Assembly: GCA_958450325.1 (NCBI GenBank) | Contig: OY288243.1 | Span: 54,263,378-54,327,377 of the forward strand | DNA length: 64,000 nt | Origin: Agrostemma githago | Lineage: Eukaryota; Streptophyta; Magnoliopsida; Caryophyllales; Caryophyllaceae | Direction of reading: 5' to 3' | In this document: positions 22,702 to 34,300 of the stretch, piece after piece | Layout of the letters: every line of letters starts with the position of its first letter | Numbering within the stretch: the stretch's first letter is position 1 | Translations under genes and position numbers: made by a program | Notes under the pieces: model-generated | Database searches by the model: none | What the model saw: only the letters and a program-made list of their open reading frames with translations | Told to the model about the DNA's origin: nothing

Positions 22702-23529
22702 TCAACCTACATGCTTAATTATCTCGAAAACGGACTCGTAGTAGCGGCCTAGGCGCGGGAGCGTTAAGATGTATATAGGTGAGTTATGGTGTGTATGGTT
22801 AGGGAGGGGATTAGACAAGTTTTGCTCTCGGGTTTCCTAGAGGACTTCTAGGGGAAAGGTCGGGATTGTAAAAATTATAGGATTGTATCGCCTAGGATGT
22901 TGATGGTTGTAAGTTGTTGTTATGTCGGGAATTGTAATTGTTATTGTAATTGTGTGTGCAAGGGGCTGTATTTATAGGAGAGGTTTCCGGCTTTGTCTTG
23001 GAAAGGTACTTGGTTTGGATGAAATAGGATTCCGTCTTTGGATTGGAAAAGCTGGCTTGAAGGGGAAGAAAACACCCGGTTTGGATGGAAATAGGATTCT
23101 GGTTTTGGATAGGAAAGGTACCCGGTTTTTGGATAGGTTTTAGGAAAGAAATCTTATCCAAAATAGAAGAGGTTTTGCATGCAGCTGATATTTTGTGGTA
23201 TTTGACTTCGAATCAGACTTCCAAAGCTGCATGACAGATTTTTATGCCACGGAAATGTCTTTGACCGGGGTTTGACCCGGTCATTAAAAGACGGTTTTAC
23301 CCTCGGTGTCGGTTTTGACCCAAATTATCTTTATTTGATTGGAAACGATCCACTGGGCATGGATTTGAGGTCGGTTTGGTTAGATTTTTACTCCACTAAA
23401 AGCTCGCGCCAAATACTATTGATTCCGAGTCCAAAATCGAGCGTATTAAGTCATGTTTACGTCCGATCATCATCGGGTGTTTGTTGGAAACTGCTATAGA
23501 CACCTAGCAGCCAAATGTGAGTGTCTACA
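22702..23529 (-). repeat. 5' LTR of element A, U3-side part
   Basis: This continues the LTR broken at 8079 and ends in GTGTCTACA at 23529. TATA box at 22969-22976 (minus). It matches 179-964. Confidence 0.88.
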
Positions 23530-24298
23530 ATTGTTTTTATACTCTTGAACTATAATGTTCATATTTAAAAAAATATATTAAATTCATTTTTTAAAATTAT
23601 TTTGTTATTAAATGGTAACAAATACGGAGTATGTATTAAATTGAAAATTTGTTTATATTTTAATTTAAAATATTAACTGCTTAATATAAATCCAAATATA
23701 ACTATACTATATAAATATAAATATTTTATCAATTTTAATTTTTGTTGACCCAACGGGTCGGATTGCGATCCTGAATATTATCATTACTTAATTTAGTGTT
23801 TTTATGTTTACACCCATTTTTTTTGTACCCTCTGTTAATTTTTTTTAAAGAGAGTGTAACATGTAAATGTATTCTGTCCCGATACATATTGTCAGGCGAT
23901 CTCCCATAACCTTTTTTGTTGAGTATATTTTATAGGAGCAGTATTCAACTATTCATGTACAAAATGAATTAGAAATAGAGTAGTGTAATACCCGTGAATA
24001 ATCACGGGCTTATGTACAACTTTTTGTTGGACGATTTTGTTTAAGATATTTTAGATTTAGTAAGTGTCATAATCAAGAATGTCGGCCAAAGATTTACTTG
24101 TAATGACACGTAAATGAATGAATGATGTATGACTTATTCGACAAATAACTTGTGAATTTAAATTTTCAATTAATTAGACATAAGGAAGCAGTATAGGTCT
24201 CAAGTGTGAATTATAGGGAAACGTGAATTAATTACTCTGTAATTCTCTCAAGCCTAAAAAGTATATGTATTGTTTTTATACAATTTTAAAAATGAATA

Positions 24299-24470
24299 TT
24301 GGAGTAGTGCAGTGGTTAAGGTGTTGGAATTTGGTTTAAAGGTTGAGGGTGTAACATTACCTATAGAAAGTAAATTTAATGAGACGGCTTGATTTCCAAA
24401 TAATGGATTAAGAAGACGTAACCTCATTGTTAGTGGTGCCTTTTTTAATGTATAAGACATACTAAAATAT
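24299..24470 (+). mobile_element. Degenerate tRNA-derived SINE-like segment 1
   Basis: GTAGTGCAGTGGTTAAGG resembles a Pol III A box of a tRNA-derived SINE; a weak B-box-like word (GGTTGAGGGTGTAAC) follows about 30 bp later. No clear tail or target duplication was identified. Confidence 0.35.
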
Positions 24471-24579
24471 ATACTCTATATGTATAAGTAAATTTTTATG
24501 TATTTCACAAATATTCTCTACAAACATAAACATAACATATATACTCCATATGTATTATGTTTGTATAATTTTACCAATC

Positions 24580-24690
24580 AAAATTAGAGTGGTGTACTGG
24601 ATAAGGCTTTGAGTTTTGATGTGAAGGTCTAGAGTTTGACTCTCCTTGGTGCTACTTCTTCTCAATTTAACTTTTTAGTAAGGAATTACT
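24580..24690 (+). mobile_element. Degenerate tRNA-derived SINE-like segment 2
   Basis: GTGGTGTACTGGATAAGGC (A-box-like) and GGTCTAGAGTTTGACTCTCC (B-box-like, GTTTGACTC) are spaced about as in a tRNA head. It is related in layout to the segment at 24299. Confidence 0.4.
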
Positions 24691-25157
24691 TGGAGAATAC
24701 TATTTCAAGTAGGTTAATGAGAAACCTTCATTTTTTATTTGAGAATACTATTTTAAGTAGGTTGGAGAATTGTAGACAACCACATTTGGCTGCTAGGTAT
24801 CTATAGCAGTTTCCAAAAAACACCCGATGATGATCGGACGCAAACGTGTTTCTACGCGCTCGGATACGGGCTCAAAACCGTTAGTTTCTAGCTTAGGCTT
24901 TTTACGGAGTACAAATCACACAAAACTGACCTCAAATTCAGGCACAGCGGGTCGTTTCCAATCAAATAAGACTAATTTGGGTCAAAACCGACACCGAAAA
25001 TAAAACCGTCTTCTAGCGACCAGGTCAAACCCCGGTCAAAGTCGCTTTCGAGACACAAAATATCCATGCAAGTATCAAAAGTCTAATCCAAATACAAGAT
25101 CTACAAATATATCCAACCCGAGGTCCAAAAGTCTGGACCCTTTCGCTCCAGCTGACC

Positions 25158-25262
25158 CACTCGATCGAGTGTCAGCCCACTCGATCGAGTGGGCCCTCAA
25201 CAGGGCCGTTTTGCATCAGCGTTGGGCCACTCGATCGAGTTAGCAGGGCACTCAGTCGAGTA
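25158..25262. promoter_or_regulatory. Palindrome cluster upstream of TATA, LTR C
   Basis: Two exact CACTCGATCGAGTG copies plus CACTCGATCGAGTT and CACTCAGTCGAGTA lie 28-130 bp upstream of the TATA box. A regulatory role is inferred. Confidence 0.5.
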
Positions 25263-25289
25263 GTCCTAGGTCGGGTGGGGGAGCATTCC

Positions 25290-25297
25290 TATATATA
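25290..25297 (+). promoter_or_regulatory. TATA box of element C
   Basis: TATATATA is followed by ACCTCCCTTTGCATGC, placed as in the other LTRs. Confidence 0.6.
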
Positions 25298-26492
25298 CCT
25301 CCCTTTGCATGCTCAATTAACCCACTTTTTTTACAACCCTACTCTACACATTCAAGAACCCTAATTACCCTTTCTTCAACCCTAGCATCTAGGAAACCTC
25401 GAACCCTAAACCACCATAACTCGATCTATGTAACCTCGACACTCCCGTGCTCAAGCCACAATTAAACGAGTCCCGTCCAAGAATACGAAACATGTAGGTT
25501 GAGGGTGCAACAAACCCGCTTTCTTCCCTTTTCTTCTCTTCCTCTCTCGCGTTGATCTTCCTCGTCTTTCTCATCTTTTTTTTATTTTTTTTTATTTCTA
25601 ATATCGATAATATTACTAATATTAAGACATTAAATTACTCACTAATTCGTGTCGAGCGTAAAGGATGACGGGATAAGGAAATCCGAATATACAAGGGTGT
25701 TGCAACCGATGTTGCCGGTCGCTTATCCCGACACCCCGCGCGCTTGATTGTTGAAGCGAGTCAACATAGACAATAGTTTTTTTATTTTGTTATCATCATT
25801 ATTATCGCATATACACCGATTTCTAAAACTATTCCGAATTGAGCACGTTTAAAGGCGATATTAGCATAAGACGTACCCTTCTAACCCTTTTACGAGTTGT
25901 AACAGTGGTGGAGCCCTCTCAAGGAGCCCCACCCTAAACACTCAAAGGCATGATGGGGTCGCAATATTTCCCTTTAAACGCGCCCGATTCTTTTTTATGA
26001 ACCGAGACCTGTTGATGCGGATCCGACATCACAAAATACCGTAAGGATTTATTACAATGTCGAGATGCGGAGGGAATCCTTTTTTTCCAATAAAGTTTGA
26101 AGCGTCGTTCTTTAGATTCGATACGAACTCAATAGTCGGACATCGTATCTAAACGAATTAGTCAATAAATTTAACTAATACGAATTCGTTGATGCTAAAG
26201 TAGTGGTCACATAATTCGAAAGAATTAATTAATGGCACTATAAACACGGAGATAATTTATTTCGTTTTAGTTTAATTTAAACGACTTACAACTTTTTTTT
26301 AGATTTCGCTCTAAGTATTCGATATTCATTTCATAATCAAATATCGGATGCGACGAGCATCAAAATCCAAATTGAGCACAAAGAATACAATATTTTTGTC
26401 CAATTTGACTAAATCAGCGATTTTCCAAAATAAAAAAAAGCAATTTCGAAATCCCTACAAATCGCGAAACGAACCATAGTTCGTACAGAGGT

Positions 26493-26715
26493 CGCTCGAC
26501 CGAGTGCCATAAACCACTCGATCGAGTGACATCCCAAAAATCGAGGCAGAATGCATTTTTGAGGACCACTCGATCGAGTCTCTCAATGACTCGATCGAGT
26601 GGCAACCTACTCGATCGAGTCTCTTAGTGACTCGGTCGAGTAACACCTCAAATTTTGGGCAGACCCCTTTTCCGAGGCACACTCGGTCAAGTCCTTCAAT
26701 GACTCGATCAAGTGC
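26493..26715. repeat. Second palindrome cluster in LTR C
   Basis: About eight copies or variants of the CACTCGATCGAGTG motif occur, matching in position the cluster at 7191-7363 of LTR A. Confidence 0.85.
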
Positions 26716-27515
26716 CCTTTCATCACGTCAAAACGTGAGCCCTAAATATATTCCGAGCCTCGTAAATTATTTTTGTGACTTCGGTCAACACATGTCAAGT
26801 CAATCACGTGTCACACTACTTTCCAAAATCATGCATCGTGTCATTTATGTCGTTCTATAGCATTTTTATATCATTCGCAAACCGTTATTATCGTTATCAC
26901 CGTTACTAACTTGTTTGTTTATGTCTTTTCATCCTACTTTTATTTCGTTTGTTTTATTAAACTAAAATGAATCTCGCATACTAAATACAACTTTGACGTT
27001 AATTTTAGATGCATTAAATCGACATAGCAACTTATTCAAATTTTTGCATGTCTAGTCAAAACAATGTTTGCCTATCATCTCATCGTATTACTAACGCGCG
27101 TATTAAAACATCAAACGATATCTTAGTAGAGGCCGTTAATGCACGGGCGGGGTTGGGTGTTCTTTGTGAGCTTCCCAACACGTACCCTCACCTCTTACTC
27201 AGAACCATTGTTTCCGGATATCCGAATCCATTGGCATACGAGAGTCATTCAATACACGGTATCCGACAATGTCGGTATCGGTATCAAAATGCAAAGGGAC
27301 AAACCCAATAAACTCTGACATCCGAATGGGCCGTACTTTGTGCGCGGCCCACTAAGATATAGAGTGGGTTCGAACGGGCCCGAACTCCCACAAAGTTCGG
27401 TGGCGACTCCATTTTGATTTAAATTTCAATTCGATCCATCTCATATGGAGATTCATTCGCCTCCCCAAACCCGCGCGTAGCCGCGTCGGGGTGGACCTAT
27501 CTCGTGTCCACAATT

Positions 27516-27532
27516 TGGCGACTTCACTGGGG
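27516..27532 (+). other. Primer binding site (tRNA-Arg type), element C
   Basis: TGGCGACTTCACTGGGG lies 3 bp after the LTR end and is complementary to the tRNA-Arg 3' end with one mismatch. Confidence 0.8.
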
Positions 27533-27648
27533 ATTAACTGATGTGTGACTTACCATCGGCATCCTCAGGGTGAGACTCGAATAGAAATCGTTTGACTAGT
27601 ACAATACGCGTTTTAGTTTTAAGGTTCGTGCATAACCCCATATTTACC

Positions 27649-29366
27649 TGTGGACGTCCATCCGCACCGCCCAGCGCCCCGCGTGGGCACGCGCGGGACC
27701 GACCCGGTTTTCATCGTGTGGCGGCGGCCATGCACGCGTCCCCCTCCCGATCGGGGGACGGTCCGATCTCGCGTACGGGCGAAGTGTCGGACCTCGATTT
27801 GGATGACGATCCGGACTTGTACTAGACGGGTGCGGGCACCCGTGTTTTCGTTTGGGAATCGATCGAGTCGTGGTTGTAAATGTTTAAAGGCAGATTCATT
27901 TGGTAAGGCGACCTTTTTAGTGAACTGAATTCGTTGCCGATTTGTGGAGTCGCCACCGAGTCAATTATGGGGACTCGGAAACCGTTCAAGTAAACTTTGA
28001 TCCCTTGCCGGCTCAAAGTTGAGTGGCACGAGACCTAAAGAGAAAGACTTGTACCCTTAAGCACTCCATGCCTGGAATGACTCTCATTGCCAATGGTTTC
28101 GGACATCCGGAAACCGTCGATTCTGAGTAAGGGGTGAGGGTACGTATTGGGAAGCCAACACCCGATAGATGTCAACACCCAATCCCGCCCGCACTATAGC
28201 GGCCTCTACTAATCAATCGGTGGGCTGATAACCTAGTTCTTTTGTTATGGCGGAAATTCTATAACATCCGTTGTTTTAATCCTATGTCTTTTGCTATGTC
28301 GGTTGTTTAAGGACAAGTATTGTCGTCAAAGTAGTTGTGTTTACATTCTTTGCATGTGATTTCGCGTGACAAGTAGGCCATGAAAAGATGCACGTAGGAG
28401 AGTAGAGAGTACTAGTATTATACGTATTAGCAAATCAGTTTTAACGTGATAATACGGATATTAGCCATTCTTGTGGTATACCTTACCTGGTATTCTGCTT
28501 AAGATGCGTCGGTAAGGTGAGCACCTAGACTAATACGGAACCCGACCATCACTTTGTTCAATTTTAGTTGTTTTACGTTTTGAATTTCGTGTTAGGTGAT
28601 TTAGCATGCAATTATCAGAACTACCCGACCATCACTTCGCTACTAGACTTGAGCTAGTCGACCACAGGCACCTCGGTATCGAGTATGATGCTTGAAAGTG
28701 AGGAGAAGCGTTGATATCGCTTTTATCAGAACTACGATCGAGTGGATCGTTTGCCTCGGGTGTCGGAGTGCGAGCCCTTAGCGAGAGTTTAGAGGGGGAA
28801 GAGAAGAATGAGAATTGTGTGTCGAATGAATGAGGCGGAGGGGTGTATTTATAGGTGTTTTCGGCTCAGGCGCCCATATGGACGCCTGAGCTGGGGCGCA
28901 CCAGGACTCAGGCGCCTGGGCTTAGGCGCGGTGAGGCTGAGACGCGTGAGGTGGGGCGGTTGGAGTTTTGAAGATATGATTTTGATACTTTCCAAAACCG
29001 AGAGAGAGGAGGATAATTCAATACTTGGGCGGTAAGGTTTCCGCGGCTTGACCTAGCGCCGTGAACGTTAGTGGGCCTCGGGTATGCGTCCCGTGGTTCG
29101 CTTGGCGCGGTGCTGACTCGGTTTGAGTTTTAGGACCGACTCGGGGGTCCTGGTGTCGGAATTGACTCTAATTAGTGTCTATGCGACCGTAACGACACGA
29201 CTAAAGCTGCCATCATGTTAGTTTAATTTTTTCGAGTAATTATTTGATCCGTTCTATTGAAAAACTATCTACAACATCGCGAACCCGCGTCGTGTTGCAG
29301 TCCTATCGTCATTGGGTGTTTGTCGGGCACCTCTGCAGCCACCAGGTCCAAATCTGGGTGTCTAAA
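27649..29366 (-). repeat. 3' LTR of element D
   Basis: The LTR is 1718 bp, starting TGTGGACGTCC; its last bases read TCTAAA instead of TCTACA. A deletion of about 430 bp near 28610 explains the length difference from the other LTR. TATA box at 28846-28853 (minus). Confidence 0.88.
28865..28960. promoter_or_regulatory. GGCGCC-type palindrome cluster upstream of TATA, LTR D
   Basis: A 26-bp near-perfect palindrome (28865-28890, arms CTCAGGCG and CGCCTGAG around CCATATGG) is followed by further AGGCGCC/GGCGCGG copies. It lies directly upstream of the minus-strand TATA box at 28846-28853. The other LTR has the same at 43016-43110. Confidence 0.55.
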
Positions 29367-29380
29367 GAAGCCCCCACTTT
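29367..29380 (-). other. Polypurine tract of element D
   Basis: The minus strand reads AAAGTGGGGGCTTC next to the 3' LTR. Confidence 0.75.
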
Positions 29381-29754
29381 GACTGAGGCTTGGACAAGGC
29401 GAAAGTCAAAGTATAGCCGCCAAGGTCAATCGAAAATTATGACCTGGTGGTTGTTCGATCGGGTCGTTTTAAGTCTAGTAGACTACGTGTTGAGGCTCGT
29501 CAGCCATAACTTAGAAATCATACCTGACGTCTTCACTTGCGGTTGCTTGCTTGGGCCAGGGCCGTTTCTTGATATCTCGTTCTTTTTTTTATGCGCGTGC
29601 GCTTTGTCTTCTTCGGCTTGTTTTAAACGGTTTATTTTAGTTTTTAAATGTTTTGTGTGTAGGTGACGCGTTAAGCACACGTGCAAAGAACATTCTTGTG
29701 TATTGTCTTTTATTTAAATGAATGTTTTGGGGTGCTTGTGAACCCTTGATAAAA

Positions 29755-30600
29755 CGTTCGAGGGCGTCAGTCTCCACTCGAACGGCTGTCTTTGGGAGGC
29801 CTCTGACCCCTAGGACAAAACACAATGAGATAAACTGCTCAAGGGCGTTAGTCTCCACTCGAGTAGCTGTCTTTCGGGATGCCTCTGACCCCTAGGACAA
29901 AACAAAATGAGATAAACTACTCGAGGGCGTCAGTCTCCACTCGAGTAGCAGTCTTTCGGTATGCCTTTGACCCCTAGGACAAAACACAATGATATAAACT
30001 ACTCGAGGGCGTTAGTCTCAACTCGAATAGCTGTCTTTCGGGATGCCTCTGACCCCTAGGACAAAGTTGTTGTTGTAAACTACTCGAGGGCGTCAGTCTC
30101 TACTCGAGCAGCTGTCTTTCGGGATGCCTCTGACCCCTAGGACAAAATTGCTGTTGTTAAACTACTCGAGGGCGTCAGTCTCCACTCGAGTAGCTGCCTT
30201 TCGGGATACTAACGTCCCCAGGGCAAAATGAATCATTCGATGGCGTCAGTCTCCACTCGGATAAAAATTGATGTTGAATACGACTCGAGGGCGTCAGTCT
30301 CCACTCGAGCAGCTGTCTTTCGGGATGTCTCTGACCCCTAGGAATAAATTGTTGTTGTTAAACTACTCGAGGGCGTCAATCTCCACTCGAGCAGCTGTCT
30401 TTCGGGATGCCTCTGACCCCTAGGACAAAATCGCTGTTGTTAAACTACTCGAGGGCGTCAGTCTCCACTCGAGCAGCTGCCTTTCGAAATACTAACGTCC
30501 CTTGGGCAAACGAACCATCCGAGGGCGTCAGTCTCCACTCGGATGAAAATTGTTGTTGTATACTGCTTGACGGCATCAATCTTCACCCGAGCAGCTGTGC
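29755..30600 (-). repeat. 3'UTR tandem array of element D, about twelve 70-83 bp units
   Basis: Units begin with GAGGGCGTCAGTCTCCACTC at about 29761, 29841, 29924, 30006, 30087, 30169, 30240, 30288, 30370, 30452, 30522 and 30570. Full units also hold CTGTCTTTCGGGATGCC and GACCCCTAGGACAAAA; short ones lack parts. The sequence is unrelated to the 64-bp units of A and B although the position is the same. Confidence 0.9.
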
Positions 30601-30780
30601 CTAGGGCAAAATTGTTGTGCCTCCGGGATACTAACGTCCTTCGAGCAAAATTGATGTGCCTCCGGGATACTAACGTCCCTCGGGCAAGATTGCTGTGCCT
30701 CCGGGATACTAACGTCCCTCGGGCAAGATTGTTGTTGTTGTGCCTCCGGGATACTAACGTCCCCTCGGGCAAAATTGCTG
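30601..30780 (-). repeat. Second 3'UTR tandem array of element D, 39-45 bp units
   Basis: Units at 30619, 30658, 30697 and 30742 consist of GCCTCCGGGATACTAACGTC followed by CCTCGGGCAAGATTGCTGT. The unit is derived from a variant of the neighbouring larger unit (shared GGATACTAACGTCCC). Confidence 0.88.
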
Positions 30781-31328
30781 TTCGTTTATTTGTTTTAGTT
30801 AAATCTTGTTTTGCAGGTTTGTCTTATCTTGTTCGGGTTTGTTCTTGCTTTTGTCTTGGTTTGTTTATGCATTTGAGTCTGTTCGGAGTTCAATTATTTT
30901 GTCTAGATTGTTTTGTTACGTGTCCGGGTGCAACGTTTAGGTTAAGTGCTTGTTTTATAGTCGAGAGTGTATTATCGATGTTGATTAGTAGTTATCCCAT
31001 TATTGTTGTTTTGCTTGTCTTAGTAGGTGCATGTGTTATGTGTATCGACTTTAAGTTCGTTTGCTTTGCTTCATTTTAGTCTGGGCTGCACTGTTTAGGC
31101 GCACACCGTTCAGCGCCCCAAGACTAAGGCGCCCAGCCCCAAGAGCGCTAGAATTCAAGCGCGTAAGCTGGAGCGGTTGGATTTTCGTGGTCCGGGTCTG
31201 TTTAAGTAAACGAAAATTGGGGCGATCGTTTTATTTCACAATATTCGAACGCGTCGCCCCTCTCGCCCCAAGTTTGATTTCTCGACTTTTCTCGCCAAAT
31301 TTCATTTTGATTTCCGCTATTTACGACA
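30781..31328 (+). promoter_or_regulatory. Upstream region of the antisense gene in D
   Basis: This is T-rich noncoding sequence. At 31094-31170 it carries GGCGC motifs (TTAGGCGC, CAGCGCCCC, AAGGCGCCC) like those in the LTR promoter of the same element. No clear TATA box was found. Confidence 0.4.
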
Positions 31329-34300
31329 ATGTCAACTCCGGGTAAGTGTTCTTTACTTGTTTATTGTCGGTTTTGCTCGATTTGATTGATTATGAGTTCA
31401 TTTTGTTGAAAACCCTAGAAAATCAATTTGGGTGTTTTTGATATGCTAAGTTTCTATGCGTGTGCTTGGTTTCGTTGCTAAATTAAAGTTGATTAGAGCT
31501 TGTTGAAGTTGTTATAAGCTTGATAAGGGTTTTTTGAGGTGCGACATGGCTTATTATGGAAATGTGTTTGGAATGCTAAGGTTAAGGATCGTTTCTCGAT
31601 TATTGCCGTGTTTATTTTGTGTAATCTCGTTCAAATAGTGTTTGTGAGGATGTGGGTGGCTCCCTTGTCAGTTTTCATGGGCTAGGGTGGTTCCTAAGGC
31701 TTTCCGTGAGGTTTTGTGTGTGTCTTAAGACGGACTAAAAGGTGTCGTAACGATGCCGGATTTTTCCAAAATTACTTCCATTGTGATTGGGATCGAAAAT
31801 GGGTGCTAACGCCTTTCCCAGAATATTCATATCCTTATCCGAAATTTTGACCCTATTTTGACTTGTTTAGCTGTTTTAGCCTGATTAAAGATATGTTGTT
31901 TGTTTTCCCTTTTTTGTTGATTCCATAGCTAGAGATGATACCGAGCGTCCCGAGGGAACTTCCTCGGTTGGTGCTAGTAAAGAGATTGTTGGGACGATCT
32001 CGCTGACTCCTCGAGGGATTCGCAGGAGGTGACGGAGCACCTCGTCTTAGCGCCACGACCCCGAGACTATTTACGAGGCTGATTTCGATAGAGTGAAGAA
32101 GCGCAAGCTTCCAGAGACCGTGGCTAGGAGGGCTCATGCCCCGGCTCCTGCACCGGAAAACGAGGAGGTTGTTTATGAAGATCCCGAGTGGGCTCGGGAC
32201 TGGGATGGTCATCAGCTGATGTTTCACCTTGACCTTCATATTTCTCACCGCATCATGCGGGGCCTGGTAAGCATCCTATTCGTGCTTATTAATTATGTCT
32301 CATATTTTATTATGTTTTTTTTTGGCTCGGGTTAGGTTAGATTTGTTTTGTTTATCCTCGCATTGTTTTGGTTTGCAGCCCCCAGGTCCGATTAGGACCT
32401 TCTCGAGTTTTACTACGTGTCTCGATATTTACTTCCAGAAGTTGACCCCCGCGGTAAAGGGGATGATCGCGAGGACTGCTCTAGGTCCCGTGGTTGGGCA
32501 GTGGGTTAGGTTGGTGGGTTGCAGACTAAGTGAACCTTATGGGGATTAGGGCGATGATAGATCGCTTTCATGATACTACCTCGACCTTTCACATGGCTTT
32601 TGGGGAGGTCGGGATGACCCTAGAGGATTTTGGCATGATTTCCAGTTTGCCCTGGGGGCCGGATAGGATTAGGTGGCCCGCCGACGGCCCTAGTCTAGAT
32701 AGTGATGGGGTTCGGAACCTCATCGGGGATTGTTTACCGCGTGAGGCATATAGTGCGCCTCATGCTTTGGTGAGCTCGTACATCACCGGTCACTTCGAGT
32801 GAGTGGCGGTGTTAGAGGGTCGAGAACCCAACACGCCGGAGCAGGACGCCCGGTTGTGGTTGTGGTACGTACTTCCTAGGGTCGACCCACTTCTCGGACA
32901 AGGGCGAGAGGTTCAACACTAGGATTTTGCCCTTCCTGGCCAACCTAACTCAGCTAGGATGTTATGATTGGGTAACCGGGGCTTTCGCGGAGATGACTCG
33001 CTGCCTACAAAGTCATGGTGAGGCCGTTGGCGATAGAGTCGGCCTCAGCTGTGCCCATCTTGTGTCCGTGCCTTATACTGGAGGTTAGTCACTATTCTCA
33101 CTTTCGTGTCTCGAGTTCTGCTGGGCTTTGGTTTAATGTTGCTAAGTGTATTATGGGTTTATTGCAGGCTTGGATCTACTCCTATTTCCCGTGTTTGGCT
33201 CCTAAGACGGTGCGGGTTCACCTGAAGAGATTCCTGGCGGGGATCGAATGGAGACTGGCCTAGCCTAAGAGCACCACCAGCCACTACCCGTCAGAAAATG
33301 CGCTGGTTAACAAGTTGAGCCCCGGGGATGTAAGTTTTCTTTTTATATCCTATTTTGTATAATAGCCCCCAAGGTTTGGGATTCATTGGGATGTTGGTTT
33401 TATTTGTGTAGTTTGTGGCCCGTCCTCGGGCTGATTATGAGGGCGTGCCGGAGTATGTGGCTGCGGAGCTGAGGCCTAGAAGTTATAGGAGGATGCTCCT
33501 TCCTGCGTTGTTTAGCCCGGTTTGGTATCTGGGCGAGCGGCTGGTGCGTCAATGTCCGTATGACGATTTCAGGGTACCGGTTGATCCTCCCTGGACCATG
33601 TTCATACCACCGACCGCCGCAGAGGTCCTCGAGGGTAGGGACGGAGAGGGAGCCGATACACTCTTGGTGCCTAGTGCCTCCTATCTTTGTCACGTCACCC
33701 GGCGGTTAGCTTGGTATCGCCTTGTGGTAATGTCCTAATTCTCGGTTCTAAGGTTTGCTTTGAGGTTTATTGTTCCTTTGCCCTCTGACCGGCCAATCTG
33801 TTGTCCTCTTAGCTGGCCGATCCGGCTGATGAGATCCAGCCCCCAGATTTTCCCCTGACACTGGTTAGGGTGGATGCGGCTGGGATACCCTTCACTGAGC
33901 CCCTCCCCCCGTGTTCTGCTGAGGAGATGGATGCCGGGATAGACTGGCGTGACTGGGTGTACCGGGTAAGTTTTGGTTTTCGTTCTTCTTTTGTGTTCTG
34001 AGGATTAGGGTCGGTTTGCCTAACTTCTATGGTTTCATTTCTCAGGTTTCCTCGGCTTGCCATCAGCGGTTGTGGCAGGCCGCCAACTGCTTTTGGGCCT
34101 ATGCCTCGAGGGTCTCCCGTGACACTTCGGGGTCTCGATTGGTGAGTTTACGTAACTAGGGTAGTTTTCTAGGCTGCTGGTGTATTTTCCTAATGTTTAA
34201 ATGTATTTGCAGGACGTCCCGGGTATGGTGGGACAATTGGAGACTCGGGTGACCGAGCTTGAGGCGCGAGAGGTTGAGGCGCAACGACTCCTGCAATCTA

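Larger units (their letters stand above)
1..23529 (-). mobile_element. Element A: Ty3/gypsy Tat-type LTR retrotransposon, pol-less, left end outside window
   Basis: The element is read on the minus strand: 5' LTR at 6429-8079 plus 22702-23529, primer site at 6409-6425, gag remnant at 3838-4671, 3' region with tandem repeats, and the 3' LTR running off the left edge (1-964). The two LTR pieces are colinear with the left LTR once element B and one CACCC copy are removed. The left LTR shows the unoccupied CACCC site at 174-178. No protease, RT or integrase is present; their place is taken by a noncoding stretch also found in element D. It is therefore a non-autonomous Tat derivative. The target duplication cannot be checked because the left end is not in the window. 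Confidence 0.88.
23530..24770. other. AT-rich intergenic DNA between elements A and C
   Basis: This is the only stretch outside the LTR elements in the left half. No gene is seen. It holds two SINE-like segments and a duplicated GAGAATACTATTTYAAGTAGG word (24692 and 24741). Confidence 0.5.
24771..27512 (+). repeat. 5' LTR of element C
   Basis: The LTR is 2742 bp, TGTAGACAAC...GTGTCCACA, opposite in orientation to the LTRs of A and B and related to them. It has palindrome clusters at 25158-25262 and 26493-26715, a TATA box at 25290-25297, an inverted-repeat box near 27209-27228 and a TGGCGACTCC site at 27411-27420. Confidence 0.88.

Noticed and set aside
24299..24690. Functional tRNA genes
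   Set aside because: A- and B-box-like words exist, but no cloverleaf with acceptor stem can be drawn.
29755..30780. Regular direct repeats resembling a CRISPR array
   Set aside because: Units are tandem with no unique spacers, in a plant LTR element 3'UTR; a satellite-like array explains them.
30543..31079. 178-residue plus-strand open frame rich in Cys and Leu
   Set aside because: Its first half translates the 39-bp tandem repeat and the rest is T-rich; no family motif is seen.
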